Source: Rhizobium sp. Q54
Lineage (GTDB): Bacteria > Pseudomonadota > Alphaproteobacteria > Micropepsales > Micropepsaceae
Reading direction: 5' to 3'
Assembly: GCA_945882615.1 (NCBI GenBank)
Contig: CAMCWK010000008.1
Coordinates: 1 to 64,000, forward strand
DNA: 64,000 nt
The position numbers were made by a program, and so were the translations under genes. Under the pieces are notes generated by a model. The model made no database searches. It was given only the letters and a program-made list of their open reading frames with translations, and had not been told where the DNA came from. Below, one piece after another: positions 11,382 through 19,911 of this stretch (the stretch's first letter is position 1; each line of letters opens with the position of its first letter).

Positions 11382-12017
11382 TCAATGGAGGCTGGCGATA
11401 ACCGGGGTATAGGGCGCGCCGACATTCATGCTGCGGCGATAGGCATAGAGCGCGCGGTTGGCGGTTTCGCCGTCCACACCCTTGGCCGACATGGCGCCGG
11501 TCAGAGCGAGCAGTTCGAGCGTGTCGGGCCCGGCGGAGGCCATGTCGGCATTCGCCAGATAGGGCAATTCGCCGGACGGCAGCGAAAGTTTCGGCGCGAT
11601 ATTCGCGGCCGCAATCCTGGTGGGGGCCACTTCGTCATCGCCATCCAGCCAGGCCATGACCGTGTCTTCCACGCTCTTGCCGGTCAGGGATTCAAAAGCC
11701 AGACCGGCCACGGCGCTCACCGCCCCCCACAGCCCGCCATACAGCGTGCCGCCCGCGATCTTCTCCACCGGGTCCAGGCGATCGCCGGTGGCGGCGCGAT
11801 AGATGGTGCCGATCACCGGCAGATGCTGCAGCGGATTGACCACATCCCATAAGTGATCGAAGAAATCTTCTTCCTCCGGCGCGCCGTTCACATTGGCGAT
11901 GTCAGCAGACTTGGTTTCCGCAACCCCGGCATCCGCAGACTTGGCGGGCGGCGGGCGCAGGGTGCCGTATGGCGGCATTGCCACCACCATCTTGCGCACG
12001 GGGTCGAAGGTCATCAT
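11382..12017 (-). CDS. hypothetical protein
   Basis: About 211 aa from the tandem ATGs at 12014-12017; the frame stays open further upstream. The middle region, around DFFDHLWDVVNPLQHLPVIG followed by TIYRAATGDRLDP, then a glycine/alanine-rich GGTLYGGLWGAVSAVAGLAF, suggests one amphipathic or membrane-associated hairpin flanked by low-complexity Pro/Ala segments. The C-terminus (ANRALYAYRRSMNVG) is helical. I recognise no domain. It is divergent from the atypical OmpR-type regulator across a 148-base spacer. Confidence 0.6.
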   Translation of the reverse strand: MMTFDPVRKMVVAMPPYGTLRPPPAKSADAGVAETKSADIANVNGAPEEEDFFDHLWDVVNPLQHLPVIGTIYRAATGDRLDPVEKIAGGTLYGGLWGAVSAVAGLAFESLTGKSVEDTVMAWLDGDDEVAPTRIAAANIAPKLSLPSGELPYLANADMASAGPDTLELLALTGAMSAKGVDGETANRALYAYRRSMNVGAPYTPVIASLH

Positions 12018-12165
12018 CCCAAAGGAACAAAGCAAGCGCCGCGCCAGCAATTTTTTCGCGCTATTGCTGGGATTTAATCCGAGTGCGGTGCGGTCAGCCC
12101 GGCAAGATTTGCCGCCCCACATGCGGGCGGGCTAGTCTCGGCCACCCCAACCCGCAAAGCGACTC

Positions 12166-12789
12166 ATGCCGACACGCATCCTTCTGGCAGAAAGCGATTC
12201 CGTCCTGCGCGCCAGCCTGGCCGAGCAGCTTCAGCATGAAGGCTATGACGTTATCGCCGCCCGCAATGCCGAGGATGCGGCGCATGTGGTGCGCGGCGGG
12301 TCGTTTGCGTTCGCCATCATCGGGCTGGAGGATGGCGACGGCGCCGCAGCCGCACTGCGCACGGCGGGCCTCAGCGCGCCGCTGCTGCTGCTGGGCGAAA
12401 GCACCAGCCAGGAAAGCCTGACAAAGCCGTTCCGTTTTTCCGCGCTGCTGGCGCGCATGCACGCACTTCTGACCCATCATGCCGCCAGCGGCGATGCGGC
12501 GGTCCGGATCGGGCCTTACACCTTCCATCCGTCGGCCAAACTGCTGCAGGCGGGTGGTCGCAAGGTGCGGCTGACCGAGAAGGAAACCAATATTCTCAAG
12601 TTCCTTCACGCCAATGCCGGGACGGTGCCGCGCGACATCCTGCTGCATGAAGTCTGGGGTTATGGCCCGACGGTTGCCACCCACACCCTGGAAACCCACA
12701 TTTACCGCCTGCGCAAGAAGATCGAGCAGGACCCCGCCCGGGCCCAGATTCTGCTGACCGAAGGCGGCGGGTACAGGCTTTCAGCCTGA
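12166..12789 (+). CDS. OmpR-family response regulator with degenerate receiver
   Basis: A 207-aa protein with an N-terminal receiver fold (residues 1-105) and a C-terminal winged-helix DNA-binding domain (about 112-206). The latter has the conserved LTEKETNILKFL, RDILLHEVWGYG, HTLETHIYRLRKKIE and GGGYRLS. In the receiver the lysine (K87 in LTKPF) and acidic pocket residues E9/D11 remain, but the segment that should hold the phospho-acceptor Asp reads FAFAIIGLEDGDG, placing Ile51 at that position. It is therefore probably controlled without phosphorylation at that site. No histidine kinase gene is adjacent. Confidence 0.88.
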   Translation: MPTRILLAESDSVLRASLAEQLQHEGYDVIAARNAEDAAHVVRGGSFAFAIIGLEDGDGAAAALRTAGLSAPLLLLGESTSQESLTKPFRFSALLARMHALLTHHAASGDAAVRIGPYTFHPSAKLLQAGGRKVRLTEKETNILKFLHANAGTVPRDILLHEVWGYGPTVATHTLETHIYRLRKKIEQDPARAQILLTEGGGYRLSA

Positions 12790-12790
12790 T

Positions 12791-12890
12791 TTTTGATGGT
12801 CGCGCCGAACGGGCGCGGAGCGCCCCTTGGATTAACAGCGCGCAAAGCGCGCGGAGGCCCTCGCTTCGCTCGGGTTCGCGGGCGCTCCGG
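12791..12890. repeat. dispersed GC-rich repeat (GGCGCGACCAT family), reverse copy
   Basis: Between the regulator and PBP1A. It starts with TTTTTGATGGTCGCGCCG, then GGGCGCGGAGCGCCCC, and ends with CCTCGCTTCGCTCGGG and GGGCGCTCC. Its reverse complement matches copies at 18434-18486 and 43073-43164, and its first part matches 19704-19735. Each part is a local palindrome. Confidence 0.7.
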
Positions 12891-12953
12891 AAATCCTCCG
12901 CCCGTTAACGTCTTGTTTAACGCGCGTTAACACCTGACTTCTAGAACAACGCG

Positions 12954-14975
12954 ATGGCCCGGCAACCGCCCAAACCTCCCGCACCGCCCAGCGCCCCCGC
13001 GCCGCGCCGGCGCGGCCGTGTGCAACGCCCGGCCCCGCGCGCGCAAAGCGACCATGCCGAGCCCGCGCCGCGCACCGCCCGCCGCCGCTCCACCTGGCCC
13101 TATGTGCTGGTGATGCTGTGCGCCTGGGGCCTGATCTTCGGCGGCCTGTTCTTCTCGCATTTCCTGTCCAGCCTGCCAGATGTCGGCAACCTGATGGTCT
13201 CGGGGCCATCGCAGGACATCACCATCCTGGATGATCGCGGTCGCCAGATCGCGCGCCGTGGCCTGACCCAGGGCCAGATGGTGCGCGCCGAAGACCTGCC
13301 CGATTACGTCTCCAACGCCTTCATCGCCATCGAGGATCGCCGTTTCCGCATGCATCTGGGCGTCGATCCCATCGGGCTGGTGCGCGCCGCCACCACCAAC
13401 ATGATGGCGGGACGCGTGGTGCAGGGCGGCTCGACCCTGACCCAGCAGCTGGCAAAGAACCTGTTCCTCAGCCCCAGCCGCACCTATGAGCGCAAGATAC
13501 AGGAAGCCATGCTGGCCCTGTATCTGGAGTCGCGTTACACCAAGAACCAACTTCTGACCCTCTATCTCAACCGGGTGTATTTCGGCGCGGGCGTCTATGG
13601 CATCGAAGCGGCGGCGCAGAAATTCTTTGGCAAGCGTGCGGCCGAGCTGGGCCTGACCGAAGCTGCCATGATCGCCGGCAGCGTCAAGGCGCCCGCCCGC
13701 TACAATCCGATTGCCGATACCGACGCCAGCCTCGCCCGCGCCATGATCGTGCTGCGCGCCATGCAGGATTCCGGTTTCATCGATGCGGAGACCCGCGCCC
13801 TGGCCCAGGCGACGCGGCCGCGCATCGTGCATGTCACCGGCACGCCCGGCGCCGGCTGGTTCGCCGACTGGATCGTGTCGCGCCTGCGCGACCATATCGC
13901 CGACGCCGCCGAACCGATCATTGTCGAAACCAGTTTCGACCTGGAAACCCAGACCTTGGCCGAGCGCGCGGTGACGCGCGGCCTTGCCACCGATGGCGAG
14001 GCGCTGAATGCCGGACAGGCGGCGCTGGTCGCCATGACCACCGACGGCGCGGTGCGCGCCATGGTGGGCGGGCGCAGCTATGGCGCTTCGACCTTCAACC
14101 GCGCCACCGATGCGGTGCGCCAGCCCGGCAGCGCCTTCAAGCCGTTCGTCTATCTCGCCGCGCTGGAACACGGCCACACCCCGGACGAAATCGTCAATGA
14201 CGCGCCGGTCGATATCAATGGCTGGAAACCCCAGAATTATGAAGGCCGCTTGCATGGCGAGATGCCGCTGATCCGCGCTTTCGCGCAGTCCTCCAACTCG
14301 GTCGCCGCCCAGCTCACCGCCGAAGTCGGTCCCAAGGTGGTGGCGCGCACCGCGCGGCGGCTGGGCATTGCTTCGCCGATGATGGAAGTCTCTTCCCTGG
14401 CGCTGGGCACCTCGGGCGTGACGGTGCTGGAACTGACGGGCGCCTATGCGCCATTTGCCAATGGCGGCATCGGGGTGGAGCCCTTCGGCATCCTGCGCAT
14501 CCGCACCAAGGCGGGCAAAGTCCTGTACCAGCGTCAGGCCCCCGGTCATGACGCGGTGATGAGCGCCAATGACAATATCCAGATGACGCGGCTGATGATG
14601 GAAACGCTGGCCACCGGCACCGGCAAGGCCGGACGGCTTTCGGACCGCGACAGCGCCGGCAAGACCGGCACCACCCAGGATTTTCGCGATGCCTGGTTTG
14701 TCGGCTACTCCGCCGATCTGGTCACGGGCGTGTGGATCGGCAACGACAACAACGCCCCGATGGTCAAGGCGACCGGCGGCGGTCTGCCGGCGCGCATCTT
14801 CAAGAACTTCATGGAGAATGCCGGGCAGAACCTGCCGCCGCGCCCGCTGGGCACCACCCTGGTGGCCTCGGTGGAGCAGGTCGCCGCCCCGCTCGATGCG
14901 CCAGAGCCGCAAGAGGACGACAAGCAGCGTCCTGATGCCTTCCAGCGTATCCTCAGCGGTCTGTTCGGCGGCTAA
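12954..14975 (+). CDS. penicillin-binding protein 1A family (transglycosylase/transpeptidase)
   Basis: Bifunctional class A PBP, 673 aa. Order of parts: a basic, proline-rich cytoplasmic tail (1-48), one membrane anchor (49-70), glycosyltransferase domain with catalytic E127 in [14 protein letters not shown] and [12 protein letters not shown], then the transpeptidase with S393-AFK396, SSN (446-448) and KTG (570-572). It polymerises and crosslinks peptidoglycan. It lacks the OB-like insert of large PBP1A proteins, as in many PBP1C/1A hybrids. The upstream spacer holds a dispersed repeat; the end is 21 bases from the opposite protease gene. Confidence 0.95.
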   Translation: MARQPPKPPAPPSAPAPRRRGRVQRPAPRAQSDHAEPAPRTARRRSTWPYVLVMLCAWGLIFGGLFFSHFLSSLPDVGNLMVSGPSQDITILDDRGRQIARRGLTQGQMVRAEDLPDYVSNAFIAIEDRRFRMHLGVDPIGLVRAATTNMMAGRVVQGGSTLTQQLAKNLFLSPSRTYERKIQEAMLALYLESRYTKNQLLTLYLNRVYFGAGVYGIEAAAQKFFGKRAAELGLTEAAMIAGSVKAPARYNPIADTDASLARAMIVLRAMQDSGFIDAETRALAQATRPRIVHVTGTPGAGWFADWIVSRLRDHIADAAEPIIVETSFDLETQTLAERAVTRGLATDGEALNAGQAALVAMTTDGAVRAMVGGRSYGASTFNRATDAVRQPGSAFKPFVYLAALEHGHTPDEIVNDAPVDINGWKPQNYEGRLHGEMPLIRAFAQSSNSVAAQLTAEVGPKVVARTARRLGIASPMMEVSSLALGTSGVTVLELTGAYAPFANGGIGVEPFGILRIRTKAGKVLYQRQAPGHDAVMSANDNIQMTRLMMETLATGTGKAGRLSDRDSAGKTGTTQDFRDAWFVGYSADLVTGVWIGNDNNAPMVKATGGGLPARIFKNFMENAGQNLPPRPLGTTLVASVEQVAAPLDAPEPQEDDKQRPDAFQRILSGLFGG

Positions 14976-14996
14976 CGGGCGCGGATGCGCCCCATT

Positions 14997-15728
14997 TCAA
15001 CAACCAGCCGCCACGTAGCGCTGCAACGCGCGCCCGTTTTGCTTGAGCCAGTCCTGCGGCGCGTCCAGATCATCCACCAAGGAGCGAACATGGGCCCAGA
15101 AACGCGGGCTGTGATTCATCTCGTGCAGATGCGCCACCTCATGCGCCACCACATAATCCAACACGAAATCCGGCGCCAGGATCAGCCGCCAGGAAAAGGA
15201 CAGCGAGCGCGTGGAGGAGCAGGAGCCCCAGCGGCTGGCGGTGTCGCGCACCGTGATGCGTGACGGCTTGACGTTGATCCGCGCGGCAAGGGCCAGAGCC
15301 CGTTCCTCGAACAAAGCGCGCGCCTCGCGCTTCAGAAAATCCAGCACCCGGCGCGGCGCATGGGCCTCGCGCCCGCGCACCCAGATGATGCCGTCTGCAC
15401 GCCACACCGGCGCGGGCCCCTTGGCGCTGGCGCGAATTTCATGCGGCACGCCGCGGAAAGGGATCGTCGCGCCAGGCACGAGCGCCACGGGTCCGGGCAC
15501 CTTGGCAAGCTGGCCGGAGATCCATGCGGTCTCTCGCTGAGCGAAATCCAACGCCACCGCCAGAGCGCGGCGCGACGGCGCCGTGATGCTGACTTCGCCA
15601 GTGCCGGGATGGACCTTGACGATCATGCGCCGAGCGCGCGGATTGAGCCGCACCTTCACTTCCAGCATCTGCCCATCAATCTTGAGGAGCTCGCGGCGGA
15701 CCGGTTCAGGCTTGGACTTGAAAAACAC
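14997..15728 (-). CDS. YgjP-like (DUF45/SprT-type) zinc metalloprotease
   Basis: About 243 aa. The zinc motif HEVAH (residues 196-200) followed by HEMNH and SPRFW is typical of M48-like YgjP/DUF45 proteins, as is the ITVRDTASRWGSCSS block. The open frame extends far upstream, but family homology begins near ELLKIDGQMLEVKVRLNPRARRM. I chose the GTG at 15728 because GAGG lies 8 bases upstream; ATG 15668 would cut into the domain. The family is close to restriction-associated metallopeptidases, but no restriction genes are nearby. The substrate is unknown. Confidence 0.85.
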   Translation of the reverse strand: MFFKSKPEPVRRELLKIDGQMLEVKVRLNPRARRMIVKVHPGTGEVSITAPSRRALAVALDFAQRETAWISGQLAKVPGPVALVPGATIPFRGVPHEIRASAKGPAPVWRADGIIWVRGREAHAPRRVLDFLKREARALFEERALALAARINVKPSRITVRDTASRWGSCSSTRSLSFSWRLILAPDFVLDYVVAHEVAHLHEMNHSPRFWAHVRSLVDDLDAPQDWLKQNGRALQRYVAAGC

Positions 15729-15800
15729 CGGATATGCCTCGCGCGCTGATGTGTGATATGTAGCCCGGATCGCGCCTTCACCGGAAGAATTATTCACGTC

Positions 15801-16391
15801 ATGATTCGTGATGAGCAGATTGCAGGATTTGTAGGTCTTGTGGCGCTGGCGCTGCTGCTGGGCGCGCTGGGCTTTCAGTACTTCGCCCACTTGCCGCCTT
15901 GCGAGATGTGTCATTGGCAGCGCTGGCCGCATATCGCCGCAGCCACAATCGGCTTGCTGGGAACAAGCGTGTGGAAATGGGACAGCCGCATCTTGAGCGT
16001 CGGCGCGATCGCGTTGACGGCAGGGATCGGTCTTGCACTCACCGCGCCGCCGCTCTGGCCCTACATCGCGCTGGTGGCAGTGGGGCTGGCGGTTCTGGCT
16101 GTTGCACAAAGAGGCTTGCGCGGCATCGCCTGGACCGTCATCACGCTGGTTGCCGTGTCGGGCCTGATCGGCGCCTATCAGACCGGCATGCAGGTCGGGC
16201 TGCTGCCCGGACCAGAAGCCTGTGTCGTGGCCAAGCCCTATGTGATGGGCAGCGGTGCGCCTGATCCGGAAATCAGCTGCAATACGGTGACCTGGAGCCT
16301 GTTTGGCCTGTCGCTGGCGGCGCTGAACGCGATTTTCTCGCTGGGCGCGGCTGCGATCGGCGCCGGCCTGCTGTTGAAGAAGCGCGCATGA
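15801..16391 (+). CDS. dsbB: disulfide bond formation protein B
   Basis: Inner-membrane quinone reductase that reoxidises periplasmic DsbA. The 196-aa sequence has four predicted membrane helices. The first periplasmic loop carries C34-EM-C37 in PPCEMCHWQRWPH, and the second loop carries C141 and C160. Its stop overlaps the coq7 start by four bases (ATGA), pairing a quinone-using enzyme with a ubiquinone biosynthesis enzyme. No dsbA is in the window. Confidence 0.93.
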   Translation: MIRDEQIAGFVGLVALALLLGALGFQYFAHLPPCEMCHWQRWPHIAAATIGLLGTSVWKWDSRILSVGAIALTAGIGLALTAPPLWPYIALVAVGLAVLAVAQRGLRGIAWTVITLVAVSGLIGAYQTGMQVGLLPGPEACVVAKPYVMGSGAPDPEISCNTVTWSLFGLSLAALNAIFSLGAAAIGAGLLLKKRA

Positions 16392-16945
16392 CCCGAAAAC
16401 CCAAACCCCCTTCTCCTGGCGCCGCCGCCGACATCGCATCGATGATCCGGGTGGACCATGCCGGGGAATATGGCGCGGTGCGCATCTATGAAGGCCAATT
16501 GGCGGTGCTGCGGGGTCGCAAGGGCGCCGAGCGCAGTGTCGCGGCCATCGAACATATGGCCGAGCAGGAGCAGAGCCATCTGAAAGCCTTCGACACGCTG
16601 ATCAACGAGCGCAAGGTGCGGCCCACCGCGCTGGAGCCGGTATGGCGCGTCGCCGGCTTTGCGCTGGGCGCGGCCAGTGCCGCGCTGGGCGAAAAGGCCG
16701 CCTTTGCCTGCACCGCCGCGGTCGAGGAAGTGATCGACGAACATTACGCCGCCCAGATCGCGGCGTTGGAAGACGGCAAGGATCCGGCGCTGAAAGAAAA
16801 GATCGAGGACTTCCGCGCCGACGAAGCCGCCCATCGCGACACCGCGCTGGCGGAAGGGGCCGAACAGGCGCCCGGCTACAAGCTGCTGAGCGAAACGATC
16901 AAGGCCGGCTGCCGCATCGCCATCAAGCTGTCAGAGAGAATTTAG
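16388..16945 (+). CDS. coq7: 2-polyprenyl-3-methyl-6-methoxy-1,4-benzoquinone monooxygenase (Coq7)
   Basis: Di-iron carboxylate enzyme performing the last ring hydroxylation of ubiquinone biosynthesis. Metal ligands are visible in order: E27 in VDHAGEYGA, the EQEQSH segment near 59-64, EEVIDEHY, and DEAAH near the C-terminus. The length of 185 aa matches the bacterial Coq7 form. It is translationally coupled to dsbB. The downstream convergent spacer holds a large REP pair. Confidence 0.95.
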   Translation: MTRKPKPPSPGAAADIASMIRVDHAGEYGAVRIYEGQLAVLRGRKGAERSVAAIEHMAEQEQSHLKAFDTLINERKVRPTALEPVWRVAGFALGAASAALGEKAAFACTAAVEEVIDEHYAAQIAALEDGKDPALKEKIEDFRADEAAHRDTALAEGAEQAPGYKLLSETIKAGCRIAIKLSERI

Positions 16946-16947
16946 CC

Positions 16948-17080
16948 TGTCATTCCCGGCCGAGCCGTGCGCCAGCACGGCGAGGGGAAGGGAATCCAGA
17001 TACGGCGGCGCTGAGTAGCACGAGAGATGGATTCCCTTCCCCTCGCATCGCGGCGCGATGCTCGGCCGGGACTGACAGCT
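16948..17080. repeat. REP pair (GTCATTCCCGG family), inverted arrangement
   Basis: Between convergent coq7 and the HNH gene. The left arm starts TGTCATTCCCGGCCGAGC and runs to GAGGGGAAGGGAATCCA; the right arm is its inverted partner, TGGATTCCCTTCCCCTCGC to GCTCGGCCGGGACTGACA. The transcript could fold into one large hairpin and terminate both genes. Related copies lie at 32.3 and 53.5 kb. Confidence 0.85.
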
Positions 17081-17082
17081 GA

Positions 17083-17643
17083 CTAGGGTTCCAGCACCGA
17101 GTCCCAATACAGATAATCGGTCCAGCTCTCATGCAGATAGTTGGGCGGAAACCTGCGTCCATTCTCGCGCAGCTCAATCACGCTGGGCTGGTGCGGCTTG
17201 ATGCGCGGATGCATCCGGGCCTGGCTCGGCATGCGCCCGCCCTTGGTGAGGTTGCAGGGGCTGCAAGCGGTGACGACATTCTCCCAGGTGGTGCGGCCGC
17301 CTTTGCTGCGCGGGACCACATGGTCGAAGGTCAGGTCCTTGGGATCGCCGCAATACTGGCATTCGAACTGGTCGCGCAGGAACACGTTGAACCGCGTGAA
17401 AGCGGGGCGGCGCGCGGGACGGATATAGGTCTTGAGCGACACCACCGAGGGCAGCTTCATCTCGAAGCGCGCCGAATGCACCACCCGGTCATATTCCTCA
17501 AGAATGGTGACGCGCTCCAGGAACACCGCCTTGATGGTGTCCTGCCAGGACCAGAGCGAAAGGGGGTAATAGCTCAGAGGCCGGTGGTCGGCATTGAGCA
17601 CCAGCGCCGGACAATTGCCGGATGTAACCGCAGCGGCTAACAC
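17083..17643 (-). CDS. HNH endonuclease family protein
   Basis: A 186-aa HNH protein. The nuclease core runs CQYCGDPKDLTFDHVVPRSKGG, then WENVVTACSPCNLTKG, giving two CxxC zinc pairs around the DH catalytic centre. The N-terminal half (LVLNADHRPLSYYPLSLWSW) is the conserved leader of the stand-alone HNH proteins found throughout Alphaproteobacteria. These are chromosomal housekeeping-like genes, not clearly tied to mobile elements, and nothing here suggests an intron or restriction system. The biological role is not established. Confidence 0.9.
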   Translation of the reverse strand: MLAAAVTSGNCPALVLNADHRPLSYYPLSLWSWQDTIKAVFLERVTILEEYDRVVHSARFEMKLPSVVSLKTYIRPARRPAFTRFNVFLRDQFECQYCGDPKDLTFDHVVPRSKGGRTTWENVVTACSPCNLTKGGRMPSQARMHPRIKPHQPSVIELRENGRRFPPNYLHESWTDYLYWDSVLEP

Positions 17644-17725
17644 GGAAGAAATCCCCTGAAGGCAATTCTCCTTTGCCCCAGCTTAGGGCCAAGCGCTTGA
17701 ACTCCTCAAGAGGCTAGCCGATTCG

Positions 17726-18409
17726 CTATGACGGTTTGCAGACACAGCGTGTCTCGCCGGCGGTTTTCAACAGGCCCGCAAAGCCGAGATTGAGGAACTG
17801 TCCCGCCAGGGCAAGGCCGTCCGGGTCGATGCCATGGCCCATGCCGCGCGCCAGATGCCATTGCACCAGGGCGCCCGACAGGCCCAGCTGGGCGGCGGCC
17901 ATGAACAGCGCCTGAGGCGGGATGACCTGGTCGCTATCGCCATGGGTCAAGAGAATGGGCGGATAGGGCGCGTCGCTTTGGGGCGGCGGCGCCGGCAACA
18001 TGCCGGAAAAGCCCACGATCGCGGCGGGTTTGACCTTGCGCCTCAGGCCGACATGCAGCGACAGCATGGTGCCCTGGGAGAACCCCGCCAGCGCCAGATT
18101 CTCCGGCGGGATGCCAAGGCGCGCCAGTTCGGCATCGAGATACGCTTCCAGCACTGGGCCGGCCACCTCCACGCCCTTGTGCATCTCATGGGGATCGATG
18201 CGGGAAATCGGAAACCACTGGAAACCGGGAGCGCCGGGCACGCGCGTCGGCGCATTGGGCGCGGCAAAGGCCACGGTCGGCAGCAATCCCTGCCAATGCT
18301 GCGCCAATCCGATCAGGTCGTTGCCGTCAGCGCCATAGCCATGCACCAGCACCACCAGATGGGTGGCAGCGCCGCGTACGGGGGCCAGGGTCGGACCGGT
18401 CAGTGTCAT
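17726..18409 (-). CDS. alpha/beta hydrolase, carboxylesterase/phospholipase family
   Basis: A 227-aa single-domain hydrolase of the YpfH/acyl-protein-thioesterase type. The catalytic triad is visible: S111 in GFSQG, D160 in LTHGDSDQVIP and H192 in GMGHGID; the oxyanion loop is LVHGYGADGND. No signal peptide, so it is cytoplasmic. The substrate is likely a small carboxyl ester or lysophospholipid, by family. The last residues, including a CVCKPS tail with two cysteines, are unusual. Confidence 0.88.
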   Translation of the reverse strand: MTLTGPTLAPVRGAATHLVVLVHGYGADGNDLIGLAQHWQGLLPTVAFAAPNAPTRVPGAPGFQWFPISRIDPHEMHKGVEVAGPVLEAYLDAELARLGIPPENLALAGFSQGTMLSLHVGLRRKVKPAAIVGFSGMLPAPPPQSDAPYPPILLTHGDSDQVIPPQALFMAAAQLGLSGALVQWHLARGMGHGIDPDGLALAGQFLNLGFAGLLKTAGETRCVCKPS

Positions 18410-18433
18410 GTGCTTTTCTATGCGTTAGAGTCC

Positions 18434-18486
18434 AGGAGCGGCCGGCAACCCGAGCGGAGCGAGGGCCTGTCCGGCGCGACCATTAA
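18434..18486. repeat. dispersed GC-rich repeat (GGCGCGACCAT family), short forward copy
   Basis: Reads GGAGCGGCCGGCAACCCG, then AGCGGAGCGAGGGCC and ends TCCGGCGCGACCATTAAA. It matches the reverse complement of 12791-12890 but lacks the middle block. It occupies most of the divergent spacer before gluQ, so it lies within a promoter region. Confidence 0.65.
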
Positions 18487-18494
18487 AGACGCTC

Positions 18495-19340
18495 ATGATT
18501 GTCACAAGGTTCGCACCCAGTCCAACCGGGCTCTTGCATCTGGGCCACGCCCTGGCCGCCATCACCGCCCATGAGAGCGGCGACGATTTCCTGTTGCGCA
18601 TCGAGGATATCGACAAGGGCCGCAGCCGCGACACGTTCATCGAGGCGATTTTCTTCGACCTGAAATGGCTGGGCTTGTCGTGGGACGAACCAACCTTGCG
18701 CCAGTCCACCCGCATGGGCGCCTATGCCGAGGCGCTGGTGAACCTGAAAGCCCATGGCCTGGTCTATCCGTGTTTCTGCACCCGGGCCGAGATCGCGCAG
18801 GAAATCGCCCGCGCCGGCGAAGCCCAGCACTTTGATCAACTGGGCCCTTCGGGCCCGGGGCCCGAAGGGCCGCTCTATTCTGGCACCTGCCGCGCCTTGC
18901 CGCCGGAAGAAGGCCTGCGCCGGATGGGTGCGGGTGAAAGCTATGCCTTGCGGCTGGATGTCGCCAAGGCGGCGGCGATGACAGGTGCGCTGACCTTCAA
19001 GGAGCATGGCCACTTGCATCCGGTCGATCCACTGCGCTTCGGCGACATCGTGATCGCGCGCAAGGACATGCCGACCTCCTACCATCTCGCCGTGGTGGTG
19101 GATGATGCCTATCAGAAGGTGTCGCTGGTAACCCGCGGCGAGGACCTGCTGCCGGCCGCCCATATCCAGCGCCTGCTGCAGGCCCTGCTGAAGCTGCCCG
19201 AACCGGCCTATGCCCATCATCCGCTGGTGCTGGACGATTCCGGGCGCAAATTCTCCAAGCGCGACGGCGCGGTGACGCTGCAGTCCCTGCGCGAAGCCGG
19301 CCTTACCCCTGCTGACATCCGCGCCCGGATCGGTATTTAG
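18495..19340 (+). CDS. gluQ: glutamyl-Q tRNA(Asp) synthetase
   Basis: Truncated paralogue of glutamyl-tRNA synthetase that attaches glutamate to the queuosine base of tRNA-Asp. The 281-aa length lacks the anticodon-binding half, as expected. HIGH-type motif is HLGHA in FAPSPTGLLHLGHALAA; zinc ligands are the CFC pair and YSGTC; the KMSKS counterpart is KFSKR near residue 253. It is followed closely by hisE on the same strand. Confidence 0.94.
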   Translation: MIVTRFAPSPTGLLHLGHALAAITAHESGDDFLLRIEDIDKGRSRDTFIEAIFFDLKWLGLSWDEPTLRQSTRMGAYAEALVNLKAHGLVYPCFCTRAEIAQEIARAGEAQHFDQLGPSGPGPEGPLYSGTCRALPPEEGLRRMGAGESYALRLDVAKAAAMTGALTFKEHGHLHPVDPLRFGDIVIARKDMPTSYHLAVVVDDAYQKVSLVTRGEDLLPAAHIQRLLQALLKLPEPAYAHHPLVLDDSGRKFSKRDGAVTLQSLREAGLTPADIRARIGI

Positions 19341-19385
19341 GGCCTTATCTGGATATCGGCGCCGCGATTGTGCTAATCCCGCTCC

Positions 19386-19703
19386 ATGTCCGAAGTCCTC
19401 GATCAGCTGTTCGCCACCATCGCCGCCCGCAAGGGCGGTGACGCCAGCCAGTCCTACACCGCAAAATTGCTGGCGGCGGGCGTGGAAAAATGCGCCGCCA
19501 AGTTTGGCGAGGAAGCCACCGAAACGGTGATCGCCGCGATTCGCCAAGACAAGACCGAGCTGGCCAAGGAATCCGCCGACGTTCTCTATCACCTGCTGGT
19601 GCTGTGGGCGGCCAGCGGCATCACGCCGGACGATGTCTATGCGGTGCTGAAGTCGCGCGAAGGAACGTCGGGTCTGACCGAGAAAGCTTCGCGCGGGCCC
19701 TAG
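19386..19703 (+). CDS. hisE: phosphoribosyl-ATP diphosphatase
   Basis: Second enzyme of histidine biosynthesis, hydrolysing PRATP to PRAMP; an all-alpha MazG-like pyrophosphatase of 105 aa. Signature residues lie in KFGEEATETVIAA and ESADVLYHLLVLWAASG, and the usual C-terminal REGTSGLTEKASR tail is present. It stands alone, 16 kb from hisF. A second copy of the tail-coding segment lies about 95 bases downstream (see 19704-19800). Confidence 0.95.
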   Translation: MSEVLDQLFATIAARKGGDASQSYTAKLLAAGVEKCAAKFGEEATETVIAAIRQDKTELAKESADVLYHLLVLWAASGITPDDVYAVLKSREGTSGLTEKASRGP

Positions 19704-19800
19704 TTTTTGATGGTCGCACGGCGGGGCGCTACGCGTCCGCCGCTGCTCCGTGCCGCGAAGGAACCTCCGGGCTGGCCGAGAAGGCCTCGCGCTCCAAATA
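19704..19800. repeat. partial dispersed repeat plus duplicated hisE 3' segment
   Basis: The first 30 bases (TTTTTGATGGTCGCACGGCG onward) match the repeat at 12791. The second half, about 19756-19797, resembles the last 40 bases of hisE: translated in the matching frame it reads REGTSGLAEKASRSK against REGTSGLTEKASRGP in the gene. No intact gene is present; I see a remnant of a local duplication or of a replaced 3' end. Confidence 0.6.
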
Positions 19801-19802
19801 AA

Positions 19803-19911
19803 AGGCGCGAGGATTTTTGGTTGCTGAGCATGAGCGTCGCGCGGAGCGGGCTTCACGCCCGTGAGCACGCGCGACGCACTCAGCGGCCAAAAAGACCGCG
19901 CCCCGCGCCTA
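19803..19911. repeat. nested long palindrome, copy B
   Basis: Outer stem AGGCGCG (19803-19809)/CGCGCCT (19904-19910); second stem TTTTTGG (19814-19820)/CCAAAAA (19887-19893), a 2-base internal loop, then GCTGAG (19823-19828)/CTCAGC (19879-19884). Third stem GCGTCGCGCG (19834-19843)/CGCGCGACGC (19868-19877); apex CGGGC, 5-base loop, GCCCG. It ends on the TAG stop of the leftward HTH gene. Copy A is at 45629-45732. It may act as a terminator or as a structured RNA. Confidence 0.75.

Noticed and set aside
12927-14912. 661-codon frame opposite PBP1A
   Set aside because: Antisense shadow of a gene with all catalytic motifs intact.
14997-15728. YgjP-like protease as part of a type I restriction locus
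   Set aside because: No hsdR, hsdM or hsdS genes in the neighbourhood.
17083-17643. HNH gene as part of a homing intron, prophage or restriction system
   Set aside because: Flanking genes are ordinary and the protein belongs to a widespread chromosomal alphaproteobacterial group; no mobile-element hallmarks.
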